A stretch of DNA of 64,000 nt, from assembly GCA_009599575.1 (NCBI GenBank), contig VWND01000003.1, positions 372,001 to 436,000 on the forward strand, written 5' to 3'. How positions within the stretch are numbered: the stretch's first letter is position 1; every line of letters begins with the position of its first letter. A program made the translations under genes and the position numbers. Below, one piece after another: positions 44,236-55,308 of this stretch. A model generated the notes under the pieces. That model saw only the letters and a program-made list of their open reading frames with translations. It was not told where the DNA came from and did not search any database. Source of the DNA: Blumeriella jaapii (lineage: Eukaryota > Ascomycota > Leotiomycetes > Helotiales > Drepanopezizaceae).

Positions 44236-44751
44236 ATGCCTCTTCAAATCTCCTCCGAATCCCCTTCCGAAGTTGAAGCGTTCCTCAGATCTAAGGCTAC
44301 ACCCTTCAAGCCTTCCTATCTCGTCGTCTACGCTTCACTTGGCCCCAACGGCAAGAGCTGGTGTGGTGACTGTCGAGACGCAGAGGACTTCATCAACAGG
44401 AAGTTTGCGGACAGCGAGGACGTGGTCAAGATTGTCTACGCCGGACAACCCGCCGAGTCAGTGCCATCTTCCCAAACACCACTGCCACGACTTGGAAGCT
44501 ACCCGCTGACCGGTGATTTTGGATCAGGTGGAGGAATGCGAGCAACCTTTGGCGACAAGCCCCGTTCTCCATCACGAATCTGCCGACGCTTGTCAAGGTA
44601 ACAGCAGACGGAGTGAGTGACCTTGGCATTCGTAGCTAAGAATCGAAACGCTGATCCATGTTAGCACTGGGAGAGACTCGTTGAGGGTCATGTCTACAAT
44701 CAGAAGAAGCTCGATGCTTTCGTGGGCGAATCTGACAAGGGAAGCTTGTGA
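44236..44751 (+). CDS. Thioredoxin-like protein, TXNDC17/TRP14 (DUF953) family
   Basis: Small cytosolic disulfide reductase. Exons 44236-44456, 44528-44612 and 44665-44751 give 130 residues, close to the 120-130 usual for the family. The active site is WCGDCR, with C43 and C46; the family pattern is WCPDC or WCGDC. It is preceded by LVVYASLGPNGKSWC, the typical beta strand and loop. APFSITNLPTLVK contains the cis-Pro loop. The end WERLVEGHVYNQKKLDAFV is the last helix region. The exon 2 end is chosen to keep VTADG in frame before the intron with donor GTGAGT. The gene diverges from the NiCoT gene. Nothing is odd in the coding sequence. Confidence 0.9.
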
Positions 44752-45856
44752 GGGATCCTGTGGCGGTTTGGAACTCCACGGGCTGCGCGAATCCCACGAC
44801 AAGATGAGATGTAACACAGACGAAAGAAGCCCTTCTCGCATGGCTTAAAAGCCCTACACTCCAGGTCCAACACACGCAGCTTTTGACAAGGGTTCAAAAT
44901 CGGCCCTCGGATTCACCACGAACCCAACCCCGAATGCACACTGAAAACCTACTAGGCTCTAATTCGAAGCGCCCGACAGAGGGACGTTCGGGCATATCCA
45001 ACGAGCGCGCCACTGGTAGGGGCTTACGAGGAAGGCTCCCATTTATCCAGACACCTGCCCGGTGATCGAGCACTACTGAGATGCAACTTTGCGGCGCTCG
45101 CCGTCCAGGCCACGGGACCTCTGTCTGCCCGACGGGAAAGACAACAACTTGCGTTGTGTACACAGATGAGCGATCTCGCTTAGCAAAGGTAAACGAGTGA
45201 GTCACCCATCAACCAAACATATCTTACAGTAGTAAGCCTCCCTTTTCTGCACGCATGCCCGATATCGATTCTGGCTTGTGATGCACGGTGCAGTATAAAA
45301 ACAAACATAATTTAGCGAGCCTCCCTTTTTTTGTACAAATGCGCGATATCGATTCGCTACCCAACAAGCAATCTTTTGTTTCTGGCTCGGCACGAGCAGA
45401 AAATGGGCAAGTATACTAACAGCGTTTGCTGCGTGCGGGCTGGTGCCTTTGGAGCTCTGGGGTGTTTCGCATTCTTTCTCCTTCTCTTCTTCTCTTTCTT
45501 TTCTCCGGGACTAAGTTGGGTGTTATTTGTGTATAGTCGAAATTCTTGGTAGGCAATTCAAAGTTTTCGTCCATGATCAAACGGAGAAGAGAAAGGGGTA
45601 AATGGGACAGACAGACCAATGTCGATTCTCGAGTAGAAGGCTGTGAAGGTAGTAAACGGAGACTAAGATTAATTTTCTATGTACATTATAATGCCCACCC
45701 AAGACGCCAGTCTAGCTCTGCCGCAAGAACTCCCTTAAGACTATATAACGCAGATACATTTTCCTCCATGGTATATCTATATATGAACATCCCCAAACCC
45801 ACGCACGCCCGTATGTGCACGAAGCCCAACAGCTCACACCCTCGGCCCTGGACCAC
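44752..45856. other. Intergenic spacer with a short direct duplication
   Basis: The 3' sides of two convergent genes. Two related copies of a 52-58-base segment lie at 45213-45270 and 45302-45353, both ending CGATATCGATT. No gene is supported. Confidence 0.55.
45213..45353 (+). repeat. Two diverged direct copies of a 52-58-bp segment
   Basis: Both copies run CAAACAT...AGCCTCCCTTTT...TG[CT]AC...GATATCGATT with several differences; the start-to-start distance is 89 bases. Confidence 0.75.
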
Positions 45857-48800
45857 TCACGACGCGGCGTTCTTGGCCGCCTTCGCCAAGTCGAAATAGT
45901 AGAGATTCAAGCGGTTGCCGGCGCCGCAGAACTCGCTCGAGTTGCCCGGACACGGGAAGTTGCACTGGGCGTCGCTGACGTTGGCGCCGGGCGTGGCGCC
46001 GGCGTTGCCGGCGAGGTTGAGGGCGTTGCCGCACCAGCACTCGCGGCCGTACTCCACGCCGGCGTACCGGTACGGGGCGCAGACGGCGAGGCAGCGCGGG
46101 ATCGTCATGGCGGTCCCGTTGTTGTCCAGCTGCCAGGGGAGCACCTTGCCGGCCGACGGCTCCGACACGCAGGAGTAGTAGGTGAAGTTGACGTTGCCGG
46201 CCGACGTCACGGGCGGCCCGGTGTAGGTCGCGACTTTGGAAGACGTCGTGGCGCTGGAAAGGCTCGAGGACGACGAGCGCACCGAGGACGTCGTCGACGT
46301 CGTGGCGGCGAGCGTGCTGGTCGGTGATGAGCTGCCGCTGCTTGATGTCGACTTGGGGCTCGGACTGGCGCTGCTTGAAGAAGATCCGGACGAGGTGGAG
46401 CTGGATCTGCTCGATGAGGTGCTGCCGAGGGAAGAGCTGCTCGACTGGGTCGAGCTGGAGGAGCTTGACCGGGCCGGGCTGGAACTGGTCGACGAGGTGC
46501 TGCCTGGGGAAGAGCTCGACTGGGTCGAACTAGAGATGCTTGACGACGAGCTTGACCGGGTCGAGCTGGAGCTGGCCGACAAGGTGCTAGAGGCACTTAA
46601 GGAAGAGCTGCTCGAGGAAGAACCTGGCTGGGTCGAACTAGAAATGCTTGACGACGAGCTTGGCCGGGCTGTACTAGAAATGGTCGACAAAGTGCTAGAT
46701 GTACTTAAGGAAGAGGCGCTTGAGGAAGAGCCTGACTGGGTCGAACTAGAAATGCTTGACGACGAGCTTGACCGGGTCGAGCTGGAGCTGGCCGACAAGG
46801 TGCTGGAGGTACTTAAGGAAGAGGCGCCTGAGGAAGAGGCGCTTGAGGAAGAGGCGCTTGAGGAAGAGACGCTTGAGGAAGAGGCGCTTGAGGAAGAGGC
46901 GCTTGAGGAAGAGGCGCTTGAGGAAGAGCTGCTCGAGGAAGAACCTGACTGGGTCGAACTAGAGAAGCTTGGCCGGGTCGAGCTGGAACTGGCCGACAAA
47001 GTGCTAGAGGTACTCAAGGAAGAGGCGCTTGAGGAAGAGCCTGACTGGGTCGAAGTAGAACTGCTTGATGAAGTGCTGGTAGTGCTTAACGAAGCCGTGA
47101 CCAAGGCCGACGTGCTCAAGAAAGAGCTGGAACTTGCTAAGCTGGAACTGAATGGCGCTGACGACGACGACGATGTCGACGAAGAACTGGCGACTGGACC
47201 CGTCCCGTTCTTAATGTATACGCTCAATCGATTTCCGTTTCCACAGTATTGAGAGCTACTCCCGCCACAAAGCATGGTGCAGTCCGAGTCAGGCGCTGAG
47301 ACAGCGCCCTTACCGAAGGAATTGCCACACCAGCACTCGCGGCCATATTCGGCTCCAAAGTAGGTGTAATCAGAACAAGCCTGAGCGCACGTCTGAATCG
47401 TCAGGGAGTCGTTAGCATACAGATTCGCGCCAAGGGTACGTTCGGTGCCTTCGGTCACGCAGCCATAGTAGTTGTATAGACCGACGGAGGGGACGATGGT
47501 CGGCCCAGTTGGGGTTGGCTGGGTGGAGGTTGATGTGGATGAGACGGATGAGATGGATGTGCTCGTGGAGGTCGAAACAGTAGAACTCGTTGTCGAGACC
47601 CCCCCGGACGACACAGAGCTACTTGAAGACGATGAAAGCGTGACCGGAATGCTGCTAGACGAAGAAGACGACATTGCGGCGTTTTTCTGGTAGACATTCA
47701 GTCTGTTGCCCGCACCGCAGTACTCCGTGGCGTTGTTATTGCAGACCATGTTACAGTCCGTGATGGCAGTAGGGACAGCGCCTGCGCTGAACGCATTTCC
47801 GCACCAACACTCGCCGCCGTATTCGACACCGGCGTACATGTAATTGGCATTCGCACAGGCAGCGACACAGCTCGCGACTGTCTGAGTAGTGACTGAGATC
47901 AAGTTTGGCAAAGCGCGATCGTTAGTGGCCTCGGTGTAGCAGCCAATGCTGCTGTATCCGAGAACACCAGGGTTGGTAAACGGTCCCCCGGTGGGCGTAG
48001 GTACAGCGGAAGTTGTGGTGGAGGAGCTTGGATCAGCTACAGCTGATCCATTCAATGTGAATAGTGAGATGAAGCTTCCGCCCGCGTTGGAACCGATTCC
48101 ATTGCCACCGCAGATCTGGTTGATGTCGCCCATACACGCAAAGTTGCAGTTCCCCTCGTCCACTTGAAGGCTCGGGATAGTTGGACCACCCCAGCATTCT
48201 CGAGTGTATTGCGTACCGCAGTACGTGACGCCAGCTGAGTTACAGGCGGCGATACAGATAGCATTGGTCATGGTATCCGAAGCAGTCAATTGAGTCTTCA
48301 GTTGACGACCGGGGTTGTTTTCCTGGTAGCATCCCGTGTACCTGTACGCACCCAGGCCGTTGGACTGCAGAGGGGGAGCTTGCTCGGCGACGGCCTTGCA
48401 CACAAACCCAATGTCATGTTTACCAAAATTGGGGTCATTGAGGTTCATGGTCCAGTGGGCCGAGCCGTCATAAGGATCAGTGTTCCACTGTGTCTTTGGG
48501 ACGGAGCAATATAGAGTAGCCGTCGCGTTCTGTCCAGGGCCGAGAATAGTCCCTTCAGCAAGGTCGGCCTGATTATTCGCTCCGATGAGGCCGGCAACAC
48601 CAAAGGGAGGCTTCGAGACGGTGAGGGAGAGTTTGGCACCGTCAGCCGTAGCGTTGTTTGTGACACGCAACTTAAGCGAGCGCGTGTTGTTTTCGGTGAC
48701 ATTGCCGAAAGTAAAGTTCTGGTTCGGGTTGAATGTGACCCATCCTGATCCGTCGGGACTTTGAAACTCGACCAGAGCAGAAGGAGCAGAGCCGGCCGAG

Positions 48801-51231
48801 GCAAAGACATCGAAGATTTTGGTGCCACCGTTCGAAGTCACCCTCACATAAGCAGCAAAGTTCCCATTCTTGGAACTATCGAAGTTCACAGTCACACTCA
48901 CTCCGGAATTCCCAGAGATGGTCGTGGGGAGATTGGAAAAGGTGAAAGGTCCTGCTCGAGGGTTGGTAGCGGTCCCATTGGGAGTGATATAGGGACCAGA
49001 CTCCGAGACGATTGAATATTCGAAATTTGAGATCGTCAAGTTGGCATTGCCCAAGTTGTTGAATAGCAAGGTTTCGTTAATGCCACCGACTTGACTTCCA
49101 GCAACAACGCCGTCGAACGACAGACTGACAGGGCTGATCTGAAGCAACGCGCTTGCGCTTTGTCCCGTACCACGAAGGGTTACAGGGCTTCTGGTACTGT
49201 ATCCTGTCGCGCCATTCGTAGTAGTGATGACCACATCGGACGAGAGTACTCCGACAGTTTTGGGGCTGAATGCAGCGCTGAAGCTGAAGCTGGTTCCTGC
49301 TGCATAATTGGTTGGAACGTTTGGCAAGCCGCTGACGACAAAATTGGGATCCCCAGAGAGCGTAATATTAGAGATTGTAACCGCAATGTTGGCCTTGCAC
49401 GTAATAGCCTGCGAGGCGGTGGTGTTGTTGATAGCCGAAGAACCGAATTGCACAGGCGACGTACAATTGATCGGTAAATTGACAGGGGACCCGAAAGCGT
49501 ACAACGTTCCTTGTGTCGTTCCCATGTAGACTCGGCCGTCTCCAAATACAGGTCGAGTAAATTTGGTGACACCATCGATATTGAATGAGTTAATCATTGT
49601 CAACAACCCGTTCTGTGGAACGGCATTGTAGATTCTCAAGTTGGCTCCTCTGACATCACTAGTCCAGAGCAGACCGGTACCGGCTTGTCCATTGAGGGAA
49701 GTAGTAGTTCCATGTCCTGTTCCGAGAATCGCAGCGTTGCTCGTAGGACTGTCTGCTATCTTCGCGAAGGAAGGAACACCATTACTACAAGAGAACTTGA
49801 AGACGTGGGTAGGGTAACCGATGGCTGTATCTGTCAGCTAATGATCAAAAGAGAAACGGGAGCCCACTGAACACTTCTGAAGGCTTTGAGCGACTCACGA
49901 TTGACGTAGATGTAGCCACCCTCAAGAGGGTAGACACCCGCTCCAGCATAAACGGAGTTTTCGTTTTGGTAGACTTGGATGATGTTGTCTAGCTTATTGG
50001 GTCCGTTTTGATAACCTCCCAAATCGTCCAAGTTCAACCAGTAAGTCTTTCCAGACTTTCCAGTGACAACACCAATGCGCTTCACGTCGCCGCAGGAGAA
50101 TTCGCTTGAGAGAAGCTCCAAAGGAGATGTTCCCAGATCTTTATCAGCACCATCTAATTGTTTCTTTTCCCAGGGCATGAAAAAATCCACAATCTTCAGG
50201 CTACCGTCGTCGTTGATAGTCATATGAACAGCTGCCTCTTCGAGCGAGGTAGGCGGGTTACGGCCATTGACAGGAATTGCGTCTAACTGGGAAGCGTATC
50301 CATTTCCAGTGGCAAAAAACATCGAACCTGCATTGTCTGAGGCTAGACCTCCTCCAGACATCCAGACTCCGCCCCCTGGGGTTGAAGTAGGAACTCCTTG
50401 GCCCTCTGTGGCGTATCTCTCGACATTTGCTCCTGTCGTCTTATCCCAGCCCATGATCCATCCGGTAAAGTTGTATTGGACGCAGTGAGATGCAAATCCG
50501 GCGTAGATGTACTGTCCAGATTGAAGTAGCGCTGGACGTTGATGGTGGATTCCTCCATTGAAACTCTTGATCGGGTTGTTCCTAGCCACGGTTCCTTCAA
50601 GGTCGACAGGGAAACCGGCTCGCTCAGTAAGATCGTTGATGTTGATGGCATGAAAGTAATATCGTCCCGCTGGCTTTCCCTGGGCCACGTTGACTCGAGT
50701 TTGGGCCGCGTAGGTCTTCGATGTCAGGTACCACGTATCCGTGGCCGGGTCGATAACCCCGGTCGCTGTAACACCAACGTGTGGGTTGATGTCGACACAG
50801 CCATCGAGATCTGCAGTGAGGAAGGGAATGGCCAAATTTCGGGACAATACTATGGCACCCGTCTTTGCATTGATTTTGTACACATTGTTCTGTGTCGTGG
50901 CAATGAAGACATATTGAATGCCATCAGATGGAGTGTAGACGAGAGGTTGAGCGTACATTTGCTCTGCCACACCACCATAGTTACCTGGCAGTGTGGTTAT
51001 GAAGAGCTGTCCGAATTGAGAGGATCCGACAATCGATGGGTCCATATTATGATTACTATCTCATCAGCTTAAGGCATTGACAGTTCACGAATCAACTCAC
51101 GTTTGATAACCAGTCCTGGAATTGTCACCACCCCAAGTGATGGTATCCGTGGAAGCTAGTGAAGTTACATGGCTCACGAAAAACGAGAGTAGAAAGGCCA
51201 CGAAGACCGTAGGAGACATGATGCCGGCCAT
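45857..51231 (-). CDS. Large secreted multidomain protein: beta-propeller, Ig-like modules and four WSC domains
   Basis: Extracellular or cell-wall protein of 1751 residues. Exons 51231-51101, 51055-49899 and 49824-45857. The start MAGIMSPTVFVAFLLSFFVS is a signal peptide. Residues about 30-560 look like a quinoprotein-alcohol-dehydrogenase-like beta-propeller (repeats such as YVFIATTQNNVYKINAKTG, GKTYWLNLDDLGGY, GRVYMGTTQGTLYAFGSPV). Residues about 560-900 form two or three Ig-like ASH/HYDIN modules. Four WSC (carbohydrate-binding) domains follow at about 923-1019, 1052-1142, 1212-1301 and 1656-1745. The last three have the GRECWCGN-like core and C-GAGNRL end; the first lacks the second Cys of the core (ECWGG). 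A 350-residue Ser-rich linker separates WSC3 and WSC4 and is probably O-glycosylated. Many N-x-S/T sites are present. No transmembrane helix or GPI signal is seen. The second intron's acceptor could alternatively be six bases earlier. Confidence 0.85.
46812..46946 (+). repeat. 15-bp coding minisatellite in the Ser-rich linker
   Basis: Nine consecutive 15-base units of the CTTGAGGAAGAGGCG type. Read on the minus strand, each codes for a five-residue ASSSS-like unit. Longer, more diverged copies lie on both sides (46430-46800 and 46950-47100). Confidence 0.95.
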
Positions 51232-53418
51232 CTTGCCCTCGATCTCGAGAGGCAATCGCAGTATCAAGGAAAGCGAAGGCCAAAATGAGCGCGATTATTT
51301 CAGATATAGTAGTCCCCAAGAAGGGAGCAAAAGTCCAGGGCATGCCTATCTTAAGTGTCGCGTAATAACAAACACAAACGCCCCGCTGAAGTGCAGTGCC
51401 GTGCACGGAGAGAGCAATGCTGCCTGTCCATCACATAGCCTCAAGCCTCCGGGAGAGCGAGAGGGATCCAGCCCAGCCAGACGGGACATATCGTGGCTTA
51501 TTGGGACTAGCTCTGCATGAAATGGCGATACGTATCTGCATCCGCTTCTCCATCGCAATTGCTTGCGTAGTCTCCCCTTGGCACGCAACCTTGCAGAAGA
51601 TGCTTAAGATTTCAAATTATTGACAATTAGCGAGGCAAGATGCCGCCAGTAGTCAGAGCAAGAGCCCTTCGGGCTTCCGGGGACTACAGAATACAGCAAA
51701 ATACGTCGATGTGCTGCAGTGGCGATTCTTAAGCTCTATCCATGCCGGGCCGCCCTCGCCAGCCAGACCCGACAAGTATTGAACTCTGGGGATCTTCAGG
51801 AACCGGATCTAGTTCAGCCTCCGATGGGAAAACAAAAAGCGATAGATCAGCCCCGAGGGACAATACGGGAGCTAAGCGAGTACCGAGAGACCTGGCTCGT
51901 GGTCTAATCGGCGAATCAACCGCGTCGGGCACATGCCAACCACACTCCCAACTACTGGGACGTTTCAGCTCGAATATCAGCTCGAACATGTTCGCCTGCG
52001 CAAACGCCCTCTGGAGGCCTAAAAAAAAGAAAGAAAAAGGAGAGAAGAGAAGAAGGAGAGAGAGAAAGAGGATTTGACCAGGTCTCGAGGATTCAGCTCG
52101 AGGTGCTGCCAGAAGTAAAGGCTCAACCCTAAGATAATTGCTAGTGTTGCTGTGTACGAGCACCTGCTTTGTTTAGACTCGCCCGTCGCTAAACGCTCAG
52201 ACGAGATTGACAACAACGAGCCGAGAAGCTTCTGTGAGATCGGTGATCTTGGCCTCGCTTGGCAGTAGTTAGTAAGTAAACAACGAGCGATCAAGAGCCT
52301 ACGATGCGCTTCCAGCACTTAGAACACAAAAAGTCGCAGAGGAGGCGGCACGACGATGGTATGAAAAGGCCATCCCACTGCAGGAGATTTTCATAGCCGG
52401 AGGCTCATGAAGCCTGGGCTACAGCGAGCGAGTGAAAAGCCTAGGAGGTGCAGATCTCGGAAGGTCAAAGCTCCAGCTCGGCTCCTTCACGAACTGCATC
52501 ACGTTCCACCGCCATCAGTTGCTCGTACTGTACACCTTGAGATTTGAAAGACAGCCACCAACTGTTTGTGCCAAACCTTGGACCTATTGATGGGAAGGCT
52601 TCATCTGCATCAGACATCTGCCTCAGATGCTCGAACTTTGAGGTGTCGGAGGAGTCTCGGGACAACATTGTGATAGTAGGTTCTAAAAGACGTATTTTCT
52701 CGGAGATGTATTGGTTTCCCGCTTCTTGGGCGTTGCAGTTAAATTGACGTACGTAGCCCGAGAAAAGATGTCATAGTGGCGTTACTGGCGTTTGCTACCA
52801 CCCCTGGTAGATAGAGCTACCGCCCACGCTCCACCATCCGTGGCCCTTCTGCTTGCACATTGGCATGCGGTTGTACCGTACCAATGTGATTTCTTCCCGC
52901 GGTTTGGTTCAGGCCGCGAAATCTGCTTACGACTTTCACTAGCTGCTGCGGTTGGCCACGCTGTCGCATCGTCCCAGCGCTTTCTTGTAAACAGATACTG
53001 GAGACTAGAAGTGAAAGTCTCACGATACTTGAATCTCCTGTGGATACCCGCCCAGTTCAGTCATCTGTCAACCGTGCCTCGGGAACACGACGAGGTGATA
53101 TCAGCCTCGGGATGCCTATCCAATATCTCTTACAGGCTATTGAGTGGCTGGGTGGCTCTGGCTTCAGCCCCAACAGGCCTCATAACATTTTTGAATCAAT
53201 TTTCCGCTACAGAACAGTTTGAAGCTTGGGTTTTGATCTGGCAAGCTCGAGTCCGGTCCAGGATTTCGTTCTGGAGTGAGTCTGTTTGTTTTGACGACCC
53301 CTTTATCTTCCTCGCCTGCGATAAGATTCTTATCGGCGCTTAGTCATCCCCAAGGATGGAATTCACGACGGCTTGCAGAGAATTTTCTGCGTGTTCATGA
53401 CAAAGACAAGCCTCCTCC
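51232..53418. other. Divergent intergenic region
   Basis: Upstream of both the WSC gene and the helicase gene. An open frame at 52792-53343 shows no family features. A purine tract lies near 52020-52072. No gene is supported. Confidence 0.55.
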
Positions 53419-55308
53419 ATGTTGTCGTTCTCTCTCCTCCCACGCAGCCCGCGATTGTTACGCAACTTCAACCTCATCGCCACCACTATGGATTCCACGA
53501 GAAACAATGCCGTCAGACGGCACCCCGGCAGAGGCAGAAGTCGAGGAGGTAGAGGGGGAATGTCCACAACGGCAGCTCCTCGAAATGCTCCTCCACCCCC
53601 TATGAGAGTTTCGACTCCCCCCCTCACTGCGCCAGTGCCTCTTGATACCCCCCGATTCGCAGAGCTCGCGGAGCAGAAGCTGCTTCATCCAGTCTTGCTG
53701 CAAACCATCACTCAGGATCTCAAGTTCGACCACATGATGCCCGTTCAAGCTGCGACTCTCCATGAGCTCCTTGCTAACAGAATCGACTGTCTGGCACAAG
53801 CAAAGACCGGAACTGGAAAGACTATTGCCTTCCTTCTCCCCGCTATCCAAACCCTGATCAACAAGAATCGCAAGCCCGGCTCAGGAATCTCTCTCCTCGT
53901 CATCTCCCCAACCCGAGAACTGGCTATGCAAATCGCAAAGGAAGCAACTGCCCTTCTCCAACGCCTCCCCCAGTACAAGGTCAGCTTCGCAATCGGAGGA
54001 ACAAACAAGGACAGGGAAGAAAAGAGCATTCTCAGCGGGTGTGATATCTTGATTGCAACTCCAGGCCGCCTCTATGACCATCTTAGCGATGCGCGAGTTG
54101 TAGATGCTTTCAGCAACCTTGATACCCTTGTCCTCGACGAAGCTGATCGCCTCCTTGACATGGGCTTCATGAACGACCTGAAAAAAATCATCTCGTGTCT
54201 ACCAGACAAAGCTGCCACCCAAAGACAAGGCATGCTCTTCTCCGCCACCATCGCCCCCCACGTCGAGAAAGTCGCCCATCTCGTTCTCTCCAAAGACTAC
54301 AAGTTTATCTCCACCATCCCGGAAGGAGATATCAACACCCACGAACGTGTCCCGCAAGAATTGATTGTCGTTCCGAATTTTTCGGATGTAGCAGCCGCTC
54401 TTGTCGGCTCCCTCCGCGCAGAGATCAAGCTCAACGGCCGAGAGACCTTCAAAGGCATTGTCTTCGCCCCCACCGCCGCTCTAGTTGACTTCTACGGCGG
54501 AGTCCTCGATAAGCTGCCCGATATGCCGCAAGTCAGCGTCCTACACTCCCGCGTCTCTCAGAGCAAGCGTACGAGCGTCACCAATGCTTTCCGTGAGGCG
54601 AAGGCTGGTATTTTGGTTGCTACCGATGTTGTAGCCCGTGGCATGGACTTCCCGCTCGTCACCAACGTCCTGCAAGTTGGTATTCCGTCCGACAAGGAGT
54701 CTTACGTCCATCGCCTGGGACGAACTGCGCGTGCCGGCGCCGAAGGCCGCGGTACGTTCATCGTAACTGAGGCCGAGACCTTCTTCTCACAGTGGACGTT
54801 GAAGGACATTACATTCAATCCCACGTCGGCTGACTTGACTTCCATGCCGGAAGTGATGTCCATTGCCAGAGAGAGAGAGGATCATTCCAAGACGTACCAG
54901 GCATGGATGGGCTACTACAAGAACCACATTAAAGGGCTCAAGTGGGACAACGAGGAGTTAGTCAGACAGGCGAACCAGTATGCCCGCGATGGGCTGGGAA
55001 GTCCCGAAGTGCCGGGCGTGGCCAAGAACACAATTGGCAAGATGGGATTGAAGGGTGTTAAAGGCCTCAACGTTATTCCTAACCCACCAGGGGATGGTTC
55101 CGGACGTCGTGGCGGCGGAGATGGCCGTTCTGTTGGGCATGGAGGCCGAGCAGGTGCTGCTCCGGATGCCGGCCCAAGAGGAGATGTTGGGCCAAGAGGA
55201 CCAGTCTTTGGTGGTGATTTTGGGTCTAATGCAAACGCTGGAAGAGGTGGCAGAGATGTCGGAAGAGGACGCGGTCGTGGTGGAGCGAGAATGGGTGGGT
55301 TCAACTAA
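53419..55308 (+). CDS. MSS116: MSS116-like mitochondrial DEAD-box RNA helicase
   Basis: ATP-dependent RNA chaperone; family members (yeast Mss116, Neurospora CYT-19) promote mitochondrial group I/II intron splicing and translation. It is a single exon of 629 residues. Motifs in order: PVQAATL (near 108), motif I AKTGTGKT (128-135), Ia PTRELA, GG doublet, Ib TPGRL, II DEAD (240-243), III SAT, IV IVFAPT, V ATDVVARGMD, VI HRLGRTARAG. The start MLSFSLLPRSPRLLRNFNLI has Arg but no acidic residue and looks like a mitochondrial presequence; a second Met at 24 (MDSTRNN) could give a shorter form. The C-terminus is rich in RGG/GR repeats, which bind RNA. No intron or damage is visible. Confidence 0.9.
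   Translation: MLSFSLLPRSPRLLRNFNLIATTMDSTRNNAVRRHPGRGRSRGGRGGMSTTAAPRNAPPPPMRVSTPPLTAPVPLDTPRFAELAEQKLLHPVLLQTITQDLKFDHMMPVQAATLHELLANRIDCLAQAKTGTGKTIAFLLPAIQTLINKNRKPGSGISLLVISPTRELAMQIAKEATALLQRLPQYKVSFAIGGTNKDREEKSILSGCDILIATPGRLYDHLSDARVVDAFSNLDTLVLDEADRLLDMGFMNDLKKIISCLPDKAATQRQGMLFSATIAPHVEKVAHLVLSKDYKFISTIPEGDINTHERVPQELIVVPNFSDVAAALVGSLRAEIKLNGRETFKGIVFAPTAALVDFYGGVLDKLPDMPQVSVLHSRVSQSKRTSVTNAFREAKAGILVATDVVARGMDFPLVTNVLQVGIPSDKESYVHRLGRTARAGAEGRGTFIVTEAETFFSQWTLKDITFNPTSADLTSMPEVMSIAREREDHSKTYQAWMGYYKNHIKGLKWDNEELVRQANQYARDGLGSPEVPGVAKNTIGKMGLKGVKGLNVIPNPPGDGSGRRGGGDGRSVGHGGRAGAAPDAGPRGDVGPRGPVFGGDFGSNANAGRGGRDVGRGRGRGGARMGGFN

Noticed and set aside
46236..47252. A 338-codon acidic Glu/Leu-rich frame on the plus strand
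   Set aside because: It is the antisense of the Ser-rich linker of the WSC protein; its regularity comes from the 15-bp repeats.
52792..53343. A 183-codon frame upstream of the helicase
   Set aside because: Lies in the expected promoter or leader region and shows no family features.
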